From assembly GCA_016278725.1 (NCBI GenBank), contig JADQBG010000016.1, positions 22,084 through 86,083 on the forward strand: 64,000 nt of DNA. The letters are read 5' to 3'. The translations under genes were made by a program, and so were the position numbers. The DNA comes from Actinomycetota bacterium (lineage in GTDB: Bacteria; Actinomycetota; Thermoleophilia; RBG-16-64-13). Shown piece after piece: positions 17,606 to 27,600 of this stretch. Positions within the stretch are counted from its first letter, which is position 1. Each line of letters starts with the position of its first letter. The notes under the pieces were generated by a model. That model ran no database searches, had not been told where the DNA came from, and saw only the letters and a list, made by a program, of their open reading frames with translations.

Positions 17606-18389
17606 CCGGGCGACGTTTGTCGATACCCACACCCACCTCGATCATGTCGAGGAGGCCGCCGCGGAACTCGTCGAGCACGCCCGGCAGGCCGGGGTCTCTT
17701 TGATCATCCAATCGGGTACCGACCTGGAATCCTCGCGGGCTGCGGTGGCCCTCGCCCAGCGCTTTCCCGAGGTCTTTGCGACCGTCGGCATTCACCCGCA
17801 CGACTCCGCGGCGGCCTCGGAGCGGGACCTGGAGGGTCTGCGGGAGCTGGCCCGGGATCCCAAGGTGCTTGCCCTGGGGGAGACCGGCCTCGACTTCTAC
17901 CGCGACTACGCCCCTCACGGCGAACAGGAGCGGGTGTTCCGGGGGCAGCTTGAGTTGGCCGGGGAACTCGAACTCCCTCTGGTGGTTCACACCCGGGCGG
18001 CCGACCAGGCCAGTCTCGGGCTGTTGGCGGAAATGGCCGAGGGCCGCAACGTGGTCCTCCACTGCTTCTCCATGCCGGGTGCGCTCGCCGAGGTGGTGGA
18101 GCGGGGCTACTACGTGAGCTTCGCCGGAAACGTCACCTACAAGAACGCGGGCGATCTGCAGGAAGCGGCGCGGCTGGTGCCCGAGGAGCTCATGCTGGTG
18201 GAGACCGACGCTCCTTACCTCTCGCCCGAGCCCCGGCGGGGCCGGCCGAACGAACCGGCATCCATCGTTCACACCTACCGCTTCTTGGCGGAGTTACGGG
18301 GCCTCTGCCCGGAGGCGCTCGGGGCGAAGGTCCGGGCCAACGCTCTGCGTGCCTTCCCCCGCCTCGGCGCATTCCTCCGCGCCCGATGA
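17553..18389 (+). CDS. tatD: TatD-family metal-dependent DNase
   Basis: A 278-aa TIM-barrel nuclease of the TatD/YcfH family, implicated in 3'-5' DNA/RNA exonuclease and quality-control functions. Motifs include FVDTHTHLDH (metal HxH), TVGIHPHDS, LGETGLDFYRDY (metal Glu), LVVHTRAA, VLHCFSM and LVETDAPYLSP (metal Asp). The frame from ATG 17553 overlaps metG by 53 bases and adds about 20 Ser/Arg-rich residues. No better start exists before the conserved FVDTHTH, so the overlap is probably real. Its stop overlaps the rsmA start (ATGA). Confidence 0.92.
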   Translation: MDSGWSPGLRSFPASRSSRATFVDTHTHLDHVEEAAAELVEHARQAGVSLIIQSGTDLESSRAAVALAQRFPEVFATVGIHPHDSAAASERDLEGLRELARDPKVLALGETGLDFYRDYAPHGEQERVFRGQLELAGELELPLVVHTRAADQASLGLLAEMAEGRNVVLHCFSMPGALAEVVERGYYVSFAGNVTYKNAGDLQEAARLVPEELMLVETDAPYLSPEPRRGRPNEPASIVHTYRFLAELRGLCPEALGAKVRANALRAFPRLGAFLRAR

Positions 18390-19291
18390 GCCCGGACGAG
18401 GGCGAGCCCGGCGGACTCCCCGGCGGACCGCCCGGCGGAGTCCCCGGCGGACCCCGGCAGATTTCGCTCGCCCGGCTGCGCGAGTTTGGAGTAGTCCCCA
18501 AACGCAGTCTGGGCCAGAACTTCTTGGTCGACGACAACATCCTGGGGCTGATCCTCGACCGGCTGGGGCCCACGCCGGCGGACGTGGTGCTCGAGGTGGG
18601 TGCCGGTCTGGGGGTGCTCACCCGCGCGCTGGCGCGGGCCGCCGGGCATGTGCACGCTTTCGAGATAGACCGCTCCCTGGAGCCGGCCCTGCGCTCGACG
18701 CTGGGGGAGGAGTCCAACGTCAGCCTCCACTTCGCGGATGTGCTCGACGCGGATCTGGGTGCGCTGGACCCGGCTCCCACCCTCTGCGGCAGCAACCTGC
18801 CCTACTCGCCGGCGGCACCCTTCCTGGCCGAAGCCGCCTGGAGGCTGCCCGGTATCCGCCGTTACACGGTGATGCTGCAGCGCGAGGTGGCCGACCGGCT
18901 GATGGCGCATCCCGGAACCAAGAGCTACAGCGGGATCTCCGCCTGGATCCAGCTTCACTTCGATGTGGTCGATCATCGTCCGCTCTCGCGCGCGATCTTC
19001 TATCCCCGGCCCAACGTCGATTCCAGCCTGCTTACCCTGGAGCGCGCGGTCAAGGACGAGTCCGTGACCCAGCACCCGGCCCGGCTGCGCCGGGTGATCG
19101 ACGCCGCCTTTCAGCAGCGGCGAAAGTCGCTGGTCAACTCGGTCTCTTCCAGTCTGGGCATCGAGAAGGCCGCGGTGATCGGGGCCCTGGCGGCTGCGGG
19201 ATTCGATCCGAAAGCGCGGGCGGAGGAGCTTCCGCCGATGGAATTTGTTAAGCTGAGCGGCGCATTAACGGGATTGATGGAGATGCCATGA
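18386..19291 (+). CDS. rsmA: 16S rRNA dimethyladenosine transferase RsmA (KsgA)
   Basis: A 301-aa SAM-dependent enzyme that dimethylates two adjacent adenosines in the 3' hairpin of 16S rRNA. SLGQNFLVDDNI, VLEVGAGLGVLT (SAM motif I), FEIDRSLEP and the catalytic NLPYSPAAPFL (NLPY) are present, followed by FYPRPNVDS. The first 25 residues are an unusual collagen-like Gly/Pro run, GGLPGGPPGGVPGGP, which normal RsmA proteins lack. It may be a slippage product; a start inside it is possible. It overlaps tatD and the downstream lipoprotein gene by 4 bases each. Confidence 0.93.
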   Translation: MSPDEGEPGGLPGGPPGGVPGGPRQISLARLREFGVVPKRSLGQNFLVDDNILGLILDRLGPTPADVVLEVGAGLGVLTRALARAAGHVHAFEIDRSLEPALRSTLGEESNVSLHFADVLDADLGALDPAPTLCGSNLPYSPAAPFLAEAAWRLPGIRRYTVMLQREVADRLMAHPGTKSYSGISAWIQLHFDVVDHRPLSRAIFYPRPNVDSSLLTLERAVKDESVTQHPARLRRVIDAAFQQRRKSLVNSVSSSLGIEKAAVIGALAAAGFDPKARAEELPPMEFVKLSGALTGLMEMP

Positions 19292-19815
19292 TCGATCTAG
19301 AAAGACCGCATGCATCGAAAAACCCAGTGCCCGCCGAGACCCGCTTTCTTCGCCGCGCGGCCGCCCCGCTTGGCTCCGCCGTCCTGCTCGCGGCTTTCTT
19401 GCTCCTGGCATTCGGCGCGCTCGTCGGATGCGGGTCCGCCCAGCATCCCGAGTCCACGCTGTCCGACCTGGGCGACGTCGTGGGCGTCCAGCGACAGGAC
19501 GAGATCGACTTCGAGACCTTGATGGACGACTACACCACCGAGGATTATGCGCAGAACACCGAGGCCGAGTTGGTGAATTATCAGCTTTTTCTTGCGGCCA
19601 AGGCCTCTGATATCTCGCTGAATCAGGCGGACCCGCCCGATCTGGTCGAGACCACCGTGGAGGAGTCCGGGGACGAGGCGACCGTCACCTTCGACTTTCA
19701 GCGCCGGGAGGGCCTTTTCGCGGTGGCCGACATCTCCACCATAGTCATCCAACTGGTGGATACGGGAGCCGAGGAGCATCCCTGGCGCATCCGTTCTATC
19801 GATCTGGAACGGTAG
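19288..19815 (+). CDS. Predicted lipoprotein, unknown function
   Basis: A 175-aa protein. It has a charged N terminus, a hydrophobic helix (about 28-46, AVLLAAFLLLAFGALVG) and a lipobox LVGC with the Cys near residue 48. That predicts export, lipidation and surface anchoring. The mature part is acidic and probably alpha+beta (about 65-170, ending HPWRIRSIDLER), like small NTF2/DUF-type accessory folds, though no family can be named. It is wedged between rsmA (4-base overlap) and ispE (2-base gap), so it is co-transcribed with them. Confidence 0.7.
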   Translation: MIDLERPHASKNPVPAETRFLRRAAAPLGSAVLLAAFLLLAFGALVGCGSAQHPESTLSDLGDVVGVQRQDEIDFETLMDDYTTEDYAQNTEAELVNYQLFLAAKASDISLNQADPPDLVETTVEESGDEATVTFDFQRREGLFAVADISTIVIQLVDTGAEEHPWRIRSIDLER

Positions 19816-19817
19816 CT

Positions 19818-20759
19818 TTGACGGCGCCCCTGAGGGTCAGAGCGCCGGGCAAAGTGAACCTCACTCTGCTCGTGGGTCCCCCGCGGGGAGACGGCTATCA
19901 CGAACTCCTGACGGTTTTTGCCCCCGTCGGGCTCTACGACGAACTGATATTCGAGATTGAGGCCGCGCCGCTGGAAGAAGGCCAATCCTCGGAGCCGGCG
20001 AAAGTGACCTGCCCCGGAGTGCCCTCCGAGGGCAACCTGGTGGGCTCGGCGCTCGGCGCCTTGGCCTCGGCCTCGGGTTGGCAACTGCGCGGGTCGGTAA
20101 CGGTGCGGAAGCATCTGCCCGTGGCCGCCGGCATGGGCGGCGGCAGCTCGGATGCCGCCGCGGCGCTCAAAGTGGGCGCCGAATTGATCGAGGCGGCCGG
20201 CGGGCCTGCATTCTCCAGCGAAGAACTTCGGCGGCTGGCCCGGGAACTGGGGGCGGACGTGCCCTTCTTTCTGGATCCGCGCCCCTGCCTGGCTCGCGGT
20301 GTCGGTGAGCTGATGGAGAACCTCCGCCTGCCGCCCCTGCCGCTGGTGCTGACCTTTCCCGACGCCGCACTCTCCACCGCCGAGGTCTACCGTACCTTCG
20401 ACGGGGTCGCCGCTGAGGAGTCAGGGGCGGCCTTCGCCGGCCGGGCTCTGCGGAGCGAGACCGCTTGGCGGTCCATCTCGCGGGCGTGGGAGTCCGAGGA
20501 ACTCATCCTGCCCGAGCTATGCGCACAGGTGGCCGGCCTGCTCTTCAACGATCTGGAGCAGGCCTCTTTCCATTTGCTGCCCGAGCTCCTCGAGGCGAAG
20601 GTCGGACTCGAGCGCCGGGGAGTGCTGGGGGCGCTCGTCAGCGGGTCGGGTCCCACGGTCTTTGGCCTCTGCGTTTCCGAGGTCGAAGCCGAGACCATCG
20701 CCCAAGAACTCGAGCGGGACGAGGTGCACGCCACCCAGGTGAGCACCCTGGCCGGCTGA
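19818..20759 (+). CDS. ispE: 4-diphosphocytidyl-2-C-methyl-D-erythritol kinase
   Basis: A 313-aa GHMP kinase of the non-mevalonate (MEP) isoprenoid pathway, phosphorylating CDP-ME at the 2-hydroxyl with ATP. The start VRAPGKVNLTLLVG, the ATP loop LPVAAGMGGGSSDAAAAL, ADVPFF and the C-terminal GALVSGSGPTVFGL are diagnostic. TTG at 19818 is the start, two bases after the lipoprotein stop. Length is normal. The gene closes the rsmA operon. The next 140 bases hold short GC-rich imperfect repeats (CCGGC-TGAACC type) and then the tRNA-Gln promoter. Confidence 0.93.
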   Translation: MTAPLRVRAPGKVNLTLLVGPPRGDGYHELLTVFAPVGLYDELIFEIEAAPLEEGQSSEPAKVTCPGVPSEGNLVGSALGALASASGWQLRGSVTVRKHLPVAAGMGGGSSDAAAALKVGAELIEAAGGPAFSSEELRRLARELGADVPFFLDPRPCLARGVGELMENLRLPPLPLVLTFPDAALSTAEVYRTFDGVAAEESGAAFAGRALRSETAWRSISRAWESEELILPELCAQVAGLLFNDLEQASFHLLPELLEAKVGLERRGVLGALVSGSGPTVFGLCVSEVEAETIAQELERDEVHATQVSTLAG

Positions 20760-20846
20760 ACCCTCGGCCGCGCCGAACCTACCGGCCAGCTGAACCTGCC
20801 GGCCGGTCAACCGCCCGCCCGGCTGAACCTCGCGCCCGGAGGTCTC

Positions 20847-20875
20847 TTGACGCTCCCTCTGGCTGTACCTATACT
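20847..20875 (+). promoter_or_regulatory. Promoter of tRNA-Gln / glmU
   Basis: TTGACG (20847-20852), a 17-bp spacer and TATACT (20870-20875) match a strong housekeeping sigma promoter. Transcription would start about 20 bases before tRNA-Gln and could continue into glmU. Confidence 0.75.
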
Positions 20876-20901
20876 TACCCGTCGCTGTCGAGCGCTTGCT
20901 T

Positions 20902-20973
20902 TGGGGCGTAGCCAAGTGGAAAGGCAACGGGTTTTGGTCCCGTGATTCCCAGGTTCGAATCCTGGCGCCCCAG
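20902..20973 (+). tRNA. tRNA-Gln (anticodon TTG)
   Basis: All four arms fold. The acceptor stem is TGGGGCG with CGCCCCA. The anticodon stem is ACGGG/CCCGT around TTTTGGT, giving anticodon TTG. The T-arm has GGTTCGAAT. The discriminator base is G and no CCA is encoded. It lies in the same direction as glmU, 24 bases upstream of it. Confidence 0.96.
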
Positions 20974-20997
20974 CTTCATTCCTTTCCGAGAACGCGC

Positions 20998-22254
20998 ATG
21001 ATCGAGGGCCGAAAACAGGTGACGTCTTCCATACCGACCGCAGTCGTTTTGGCCGCGGGGCTGGGTACCCGGATGAAGTCGCGAACCCCCAAGGTTCTCC
21101 ACGAGGTCTGCGGCGTCCCGCTCCTGTCTCATATCCTGGAGGCCGTGGGCGCGCTACAGCCGGAGCGCCTGGTGGTGGTTCTGGGGCCCGGCCACGAACG
21201 GGTGGAGCCGCATCTGCCCGAGTCCGCCCGCGTGGCCCTGCAGCTCGAGCCCCGGGGGACCGGCGACGCCGTGCTCAAGGCTTCCGGTGAGATCCTCGAC
21301 GGCCCTATGTTGGTGCTGCCCGGGGATACCCCTCTCATCACGGCGGAGGTGTTGGACGCACTGGTCGCCCATCACCGCGCTTCCGAGGCCTCCGCTACCC
21401 TCCTCACCATGATCCTCGACGATCCCAGCGGCTACGGCCGGATCATTCGGGACGATGCCGGCGACGTGACGGCGATTGTCGAGCACCGCGACGCCGACGC
21501 AGAGCAGCGCCGCATCAAAGAGGTCAACGCGGGCATGTACGTGCTTCCCGGCCGCAGAACCCTGGAGCTTCTTCGCGGGGTCGGGGACCAGAACGATCAG
21601 GGCGAGGTCTACCTGACCGACGTGATCGCCGCCCTCCGGGCTGAGGGCCTGCGGGTGAGCGCGCTGCCGGTGGCCGACCCCACGGTGACCCTCGGCGTGA
21701 ATTCGCGGGTGGAGCTCGCCGAGGCGCAGGGCCTGATGCGCGCCCGCATCCTCGAGGGCTGGATGCGTGAGGGGGTCACCATCGAAGACCCGGCCTCGAC
21801 CTTCATCGACGCCCGGGTGCGGCTGAGTGCCGACGTCCGCATCCTTCCCTTCAGCTCCTTGCGGGGAGAAACCGCAGTCGGTCGGGGCAGTGAAATTGGG
21901 CCGGGCAGCAGCCTGACCGACACGCTGGTGGGAGAGGGTGCGCGGGTGATCCAGTCCCACACCGAGCGCGCGCGGATAGGCGACCGGGCGCTCGTCGGCC
22001 CCTTCAGTTACCTGAGCCCGAAGGCCCCACTCGAGGATGCGGACGAGACCGGCGCTTTCGTCCAGATCGAGAACGGCACGGCGGTCGCCCCCTTCAGTCG
22101 CGGGGATGGGGTTACGATCGGGGCCGGTTCGGTCATTACCCAAGATGTAGCCGAGGGGAAGCCGGGTAGCTCCCGAACGCGACAGGAGAGCATCCCGGGA
22201 TACACGGCACGAGCGGCCGAACCAAACGGGGAGGATGGCCAGGATGGAACCTAG
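20998..22254 (+). CDS. glmU: GlmU-type UDP-GlcNAc pyrophosphorylase with degenerate acetyltransferase half
   Basis: A 418-aa protein. The N-terminal uridylyltransferase domain is intact: VVLAAGLGTRMKSRTPKVLH, PRGTGDAV, LPGDTPLI, GYGRIIRD and EVNAGMYV. The C-terminal left-handed beta-helix is short. The segment that normally carries the acetyl-transfer His, the NYDG motif and the acetyl-CoA loop is replaced by VGPFSYLSPKAPLEDADET, followed directly by GDGVTIGAGSVITQDV. It probably makes UDP-GlcNAc from GlcNAc-1-P but may not acetylate glucosamine-1-P. ATG 20998 is used; GTG at 21019 is an alternative. The end overlaps the prs gene. Confidence 0.85.
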   Translation: MIEGRKQVTSSIPTAVVLAAGLGTRMKSRTPKVLHEVCGVPLLSHILEAVGALQPERLVVVLGPGHERVEPHLPESARVALQLEPRGTGDAVLKASGEILDGPMLVLPGDTPLITAEVLDALVAHHRASEASATLLTMILDDPSGYGRIIRDDAGDVTAIVEHRDADAEQRRIKEVNAGMYVLPGRRTLELLRGVGDQNDQGEVYLTDVIAALRAEGLRVSALPVADPTVTLGVNSRVELAEAQGLMRARILEGWMREGVTIEDPASTFIDARVRLSADVRILPFSSLRGETAVGRGSEIGPGSSLTDTLVGEGARVIQSHTERARIGDRALVGPFSYLSPKAPLEDADETGAFVQIENGTAVAPFSRGDGVTIGAGSVITQDVAEGKPGSSRTRQESIPGYTARAAEPNGEDGQDGT

Positions 22255-23263
22255 GCAGGACGTTATGTTCGACTGGGATGTCCAGGCATCCCGCCGCCGG
22301 TACCCGGAGCGCACGCTGATGGTCTTTACCGGTCGCGCGAACCCTGAACTCGGCGAGCGGATAGCGGAGAAACTTCACCTCCCTCTGGGCAAGGTCATGC
22401 TCAAGACCTTTGCCGACGGGGAGATCTACTGCAAATACGAGCAAAGCGTCCGCGGGGCCGACGTCTTCCTCGTGCAGCCCACTTCGCGCCCGGTCAACGA
22501 GAACCTGATGGAACTGCTCATCATGATTCAGGCAGCCAAGCTGGCCTCGGCCTACCGGGTGGTGGCGGTGGTGCCCTGGTACGGCTACTCGCGGCAGGAC
22601 AAGAAGAGCCGGCCGCGCGAGCCCATCACCGGGCGCCTGGTGGCCGACCTGCTCGAGGCTTCGGGCGTGGACCGGGTCCTGACCATGGATCTGCATGCCG
22701 GTCAGCTTCAGGGCTTCTTCCAGATCCCGGTTGACCACATGACCGCCATTCCCATGCTGGCCGACTACTTCAAGTTCAAGGAACTGGACCAGGAACTGGT
22801 CGTGGTATCGCCCGACGCCGGCGGCGTGAAGATGGCCAAGCGTTTCGCCGACCGTTTGGGAGCGTCGATTGCCGTGCTCACCAAGTTGCGGCCGGAGCAC
22901 AACGTCGCCCGGGTGATGCATTTGATCGGCGACGTGCAGGGCAAGACCGCGATCATGGTGGACGACATCATCGACACCGCCGGCACGCTCTGCAACGGCG
23001 CCCAGGCGATCATGGACGCGGGCGCCACCCAGGTCTTCGCGGCGGCCACTCATCCGGTGCTTTCCGACCCGGCGTACGATCGTATTGCGGGCTCCGTTAT
23101 CGAAGAACTGGTGGTCACCGACACCATCCCGCTGCGCGCCGACGTCAATCGTGAGAAGATCGTCGTGCTGTCCACGGCGGGCATTCTCGCCGACACCATT
23201 CAGAACGTGTTCGCGGACGAATCCGTGAGTGCTTTGTTCCAGGGAGAAAATCAACTCTTCTAG
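22235..23263 (+). CDS. prs: Ribose-phosphate pyrophosphokinase (PRPP synthase)
   Basis: A 342-aa class I PRPP synthase forming phosphoribosyl pyrophosphate from ribose-5-phosphate and ATP. KTFADGEIYCKYEQSVRG, the flexible loop YGYSRQDKKSRPREPIT, MDLHAGQLQGFF and the PRPP loop VDDIIDTAGT are all present. ATG codons at 22235 and 22244 both lie inside the end of glmU. The first 25 residues extend the usual N terminus, so an internal start is possible. PRPP also feeds the first step of methanopterin synthesis (MptG), but the location next to glmU is the ordinary actinobacterial one. Confidence 0.95.
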   Translation: MARMEPRQDVMFDWDVQASRRRYPERTLMVFTGRANPELGERIAEKLHLPLGKVMLKTFADGEIYCKYEQSVRGADVFLVQPTSRPVNENLMELLIMIQAAKLASAYRVVAVVPWYGYSRQDKKSRPREPITGRLVADLLEASGVDRVLTMDLHAGQLQGFFQIPVDHMTAIPMLADYFKFKELDQELVVVSPDAGGVKMAKRFADRLGASIAVLTKLRPEHNVARVMHLIGDVQGKTAIMVDDIIDTAGTLCNGAQAIMDAGATQVFAAATHPVLSDPAYDRIAGSVIEELVVTDTIPLRADVNREKIVVLSTAGILADTIQNVFADESVSALFQGENQLF

Positions 23264-23299
23264 CCGGCCGTAAGGCTTGACCAAATCGGGAGGACAATC

Positions 23300-23962
23300 G
23301 TGGAGACGATGACGCTTGGAGTGACTCGACGGGAGACGCGCGGCAAAGGCACCAATCGGCGCCTGCGCAATGCGGGCGCGGTCCCGGCCGTGCTTTATGG
23401 CCGCGGGTCGGAGGCCACGCCCCTGACGATAGACGTGCGGGAACTGCGCGGGGCGGTCGGGGGAGGCCATCACGCCGTCCTGCAGTTGGCGTTTGCCGAC
23501 GAGGGGCCCGAGGCGGAGCCCGTCTACGCGGTGGTCAAGGAGATCCAGACCAATCCCACCCGCCATCAGATCCTCCACCTGGACCTGGTGCGGGTCGACC
23601 TGAACGTGGCCATCGAATCGCCCGTGGGGATCGAATTGATCGGCGAGTCCGCCGGAGTAGACGAAGGCGGCGTGCTCGACCAGACCCTGCGTGAGGTCAT
23701 GGTGCGGGCGCTCCCACGGGAAATCCCCGAGAGCCTGCAGCTCGACGTAACCAACCTGGGCATCGGGCACACGGTCACCGTCGCCGACATTCAGGTTCCC
23801 GAGGGGATCGAGATCCTGGACGACCCGGAGACCACCGTCGCCTCCGTTCTGCACCCGGCCGCGCTCGAGGAGGAACTCGAGGAAGCCGGTCTGCCGGAAG
23901 GCTTCGAGCCCGAGGTCACCGAAGAGGGCGCCGAGCAGGCCGAGAGCGGCGAGGAAGCCTAG
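23300..23962 (+). CDS. rplY: 50S ribosomal protein L25/general stress protein Ctc
   Basis: A 220-aa long-form L25 (CTC/TL5 type) binding 5S rRNA. The N-terminal L25 domain (RRETRGKGTNRRLRNAGAVP, VLYGRG) is followed by the C-terminal TL5 beta domain with DLVRVDLN and TVTVADIQVPEGIE. It ends in an acidic Glu-rich tail, as is common in actinobacteria. The GTG start has a GGGAGGA ribosome-binding site at 23289. It lies in the conserved order prs-rplY-pth-mfd. Confidence 0.93.
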   Translation: METMTLGVTRRETRGKGTNRRLRNAGAVPAVLYGRGSEATPLTIDVRELRGAVGGGHHAVLQLAFADEGPEAEPVYAVVKEIQTNPTRHQILHLDLVRVDLNVAIESPVGIELIGESAGVDEGGVLDQTLREVMVRALPREIPESLQLDVTNLGIGHTVTVADIQVPEGIEILDDPETTVASVLHPAALEEELEEAGLPEGFEPEVTEEGAEQAESGEEA

Positions 23963-24052
23963 AGGGACGGCCGCGGATGATGGAGGCGTCTCACGGATTC
24001 CCTGCTCGACCGGCTCGCCTTCTGGCGGCAGACCTCGCGAGGAGGCGAAACC

Positions 24053-24610
24053 GTGCATCTCATTGCTGCGCTGGGGAATCCCGGGCCAAAGCACGAACGA
24101 CAGCGCCATAACGTCGGCTTCATGGTCGGCGAGGAGCTGCGCCGCCGCTTTGGTTGGGGTCCCTTCCGGGACAAGTTCCAGGGCCTCATGGGAGAGGGAC
24201 CGGTTGGCGGCGGCAAAGTCGTGGTCCTGCTGCCCATGACCTTCATGAACCGATCCGGGGATTCGGTCGGCCGGGCCGCGGACTATTTCGGCGTGCCGGT
24301 GGAACGGCTGCTGGTGGTGCACGACGAAGTGGAGCTCCCCTTCGGAGAGGCCCGACTCAAAGAAGGCGGCGGACTGGGCGGCCACAACGGCCTGCGCAGC
24401 ATCGAACAGGCAGTCGGCTCCCGTGACTTTCACCGCCTCCGCGTCGGCGTGGGCCGCCCCGAAGAACCCGGCCGTTCGCTGGCCGGCTACGTGCTCAGCC
24501 CTTTCGACGAACCCGAGGATGAGGTTCTCGCTCTGATTCGCGGTGCGGCCGACCTGGCCGAGGAATGGCTGGCGTCGGCCTTGGCCGCCCCAGAGGCCCC
24601 GCGGGCGTAG
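24053..24610 (+). CDS. pth: Peptidyl-tRNA hydrolase
   Basis: A 185-aa esterase that releases peptides from prematurely dissociated peptidyl-tRNA. LIAALGNPGPKHERQRHNVGFM contains the catalytic His (HNVGF); PMTFMNRSGDSV, LLVVHDEVELPFG and GGLGGHNGLRS follow, with the conserved Asp, Asn and His. GTG at 24053 follows GAGGAGG. The 90-base gap after rplY contains no other gene. The end is 4 bases before mfd. Confidence 0.94.
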   Translation: MHLIAALGNPGPKHERQRHNVGFMVGEELRRRFGWGPFRDKFQGLMGEGPVGGGKVVVLLPMTFMNRSGDSVGRAADYFGVPVERLLVVHDEVELPFGEARLKEGGGLGGHNGLRSIEQAVGSRDFHRLRVGVGRPEEPGRSLAGYVLSPFDEPEDEVLALIRGAADLAEEWLASALAAPEAPRA

Positions 24611-24614
24611 GCTG

Positions 24615-27600
24615 ATGGCGCGTCTGGTCGACTTCCTGGGCGAAGTACCCGGGTTCAGGGCCTTTCTCGAGGCGGCCGCCGGCTCTCCGGGAAGGCTGTT
24701 GGCTCCCAGCTTCGCCCATCCGGTGCTCACCGCGGGCGTGTTGGCGTCGCCTCCCTGGGAGAGCGGCGGCGTCCTGGTGGTCGCCGCCAACCCCGATGCG
24801 GCGGAGGACCTCGCGCGAGAACTGAAGCTCTTCCTGCCCGCGCGGCGGATCTTCCATCTTCCCCCGCGCGGTATCTGGTATGGCCCGGAAGGGGAGGTGC
24901 CCCCGCGGGTGGCGGGCCGGCGCGCCCGCGCGATCGAAGGCCTTGCCTCCGGGGCCGTGGTCGTGGTGGAGCCGGGCACCCTGATGGAAGCGGTGCTGGT
25001 GGAGCGCCGCAAAGCGCTACGCTTCGCGGTGGGGGCCGAACTTCCCTTCGACGAGCTCACCTCGGCGCTGGTCGACCTCGGTTACGAGCGGGTCGATCAG
25101 GTGGAAGACCCGGGCGAATTCTCGGTGCGGGGCGGGATTCTCGATCTCTTTCCGTCCACCGAAGCCGACCCCGTGCGCGTGGAGTTCTGGGGGGACGAGG
25201 TGGAGAGTCTGCGCGCCTTCTCCGCGTACACGCAGCGCTCGCTGGAAACCCGGGAAGCGGTGACCCTCTACCCGGCGGCGGAGGACCACGAAGCGCCCTA
25301 TGTCGGCGTGCTCGAGCTGTTGCCGGAGGACGCCCGCGTGATCCGGGTCGACCCGGGGCGGGCCGTGGGCCGCATCGAGCAGTTCGGGGCCGACTTGGGC
25401 GACGTCTTTCAGGACCACGTGGACGAGGAGCGCTACCTGGAATGGGAGAAGGTGGCGGCCAAGCTGGAAGCCTTCGTCTCGCTCACGCTGGAACGGGGCA
25501 CGCCGCGGGAAGACGACGAGCCGGGAGTCCCCGAGGCAGAGCCAGCCGACGCCGCCGCCGAACCGTCCGCGGCCGCGGCCTCATCCGCGGCGCCCGCAGA
25601 GCCCGTGACCGCGCCCGCAGAGGGCGGGTCCGCCGGTGGTGGAGTGGTTTCTCTGGAAGTGTCGGCGCGGAGCGGGGAGCTTTCGGCCACCAATCTCCCC
25701 GAGGCCGAGCGGGAACTGGAGCGGTTGTCCAAAGACGGTTACCGGGTGGTGGTCGCCTTCACCCAGCGCGCCGAAGCCGAGCGCGCCGGCTATATCCTGA
25801 CCCGGGTCGGCGGACGCACCGCCGGCCCGAGCGAGATTCCCCCTGATCCCGGACTGACCTTCCTGAACGCCGCGCACCAGCGGCCCTTCCTGCTTCCGGG
25901 GGCCCGGCTGGCCCTGGTGACGGAGGGACAGATATTTCCCCGCCGCCGCAAAGCCGCCAAGGAGCGGCGGCTGGTCATCGGCGCCGAACTGTCGAGCTTT
26001 CGCGACCTGCGCAAGAGCGATTACGTGGTGCACGAGGACCACGGGGTGGGGCGCTTCGACGGCATCTCCACCAAGACCGTATCCGGGGTCACCCGCGACT
26101 ACCTGGACCTCGCCTTCAAAGGCGGGGACATGCTCTACATTCCCCACGACCAGATCGAGAAGGTCAGCCGCTACGTGGGCGCGGGCGGGGGCGAGCCCTC
26201 GCTGTCCAAGCTGGGGGGCCGCGCCTGGGACCAGGTAAAGAGCCGCGCGCGCAAGGCCGTGCGCGAGATGGCCGGGGAGTTGCTGCAGCTCTACGCCCAG
26301 CGCCAGACCGTCACCGGCCACGCCTTCACCGAGGACGGGGAGTGGCAGCGCCGCTTCGAAATGAGCTTTCCCTATCAGGAGACGGCCGATCAGCAGCGCG
26401 CCATCGATGCGGTCAAAGACGATCTGGAAGCTCCCCGGCCCATGGACCGGCTGATCTGCGGGGACGTGGGCTACGGCAAGACCGAGGTCGCCCTACGCGG
26501 CGCCTTCAAGGTGGTGATGGACGGCAAGCAGGTGATGGTTCTCGTGCCCACCACGATTCTCGCGCAGCAGCATTACGGCACCTTCCGGGAGCGCTTCGCC
26601 CAGTTCCCGGTCACGGTGGAGATGATCTCCCGCTTTCGCTCGCCCAAGGATCAGAAGCGCATCATCAAGGATTTCGCCGAGGGGCGGGTCGACGTGCTGA
26701 TCGGCACGCACCGCCTGCTCAGCCAGGACGTGAAGCCCAAGGATCTGGGACTGGTGATCCTCGACGAGGAGCAGCGCTTCGGGGTTTCGCAGAAGGAGCT
26801 GCTTCGCCGGCTGAAGCTCAAGGTGGACGTGCTCACCATGTCGGCCACGCCCATTCCCCGAACCCTGCAGATGTCGCTGGCCGGGGTGCGCGACGTCTCG
26901 GTGATCGAGACTCCTCCTCGGGACCGCCATCCCATCCAGACCTACGTGGGCTTCTACGACGAGGGTATGGTCAAGCGCGCCATCGAGCGCGAGATCGACC
27001 GCGGCGGTCAGGTCTTCTACCTGCACAACCGGGTGGAGACCATCGACGGCGCCGCCTTGCGGCTGCGGGAACTGCTTCCCCACTCCCGCTTCGGCGTGGC
27101 CCACGGGCAGATGGGCGAACATGAGCTGGAAACCGTGATGACCGCCTTTCTGCGCGGCGACTACGACGTGCTGGTCACCACCACCATCATCGAGAGCGGT
27201 CTGGACATCCCGAACGCCAACACTCTGGTGGTCGAACGGGCCGATCTGCTCGGGTTGGCCCAGCTCTACCAACTGCGCGGCCGCATCGGCCGCTCGAGCC
27301 GGGTGGCGCACGCCTTTCTCTTCCACCCCGACGAAGCCGCGCTCACGGAAGAGGCCATGGCGCGTCTGGCGACCCTGGCCGACTACACCGAACTCGGCGC
27401 CGGCTTCAAGATCGCCATGCGAGACCTGGAGATACGCGGCGCCGGAAACCTGCTGGGCGACGAGCAGTCGGGGCACATCGCCGCGGTCGGCTTCGAGATG
27501 TACCTCTCCATGCTGAATGAGACCGTCGAAGCGCTGCAGGGCCGGGAGCCCGCAGAAGAGAAGATTCCCCGGGTGGACGTGGGCGTCAGCGCCTACGTGC

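Noticed and set aside
22136..25060. A 974-codon minus-strand open frame across prs, rplY and pth
   Set aside because: It crosses three unmistakable plus-strand genes and has shadow-frame composition.
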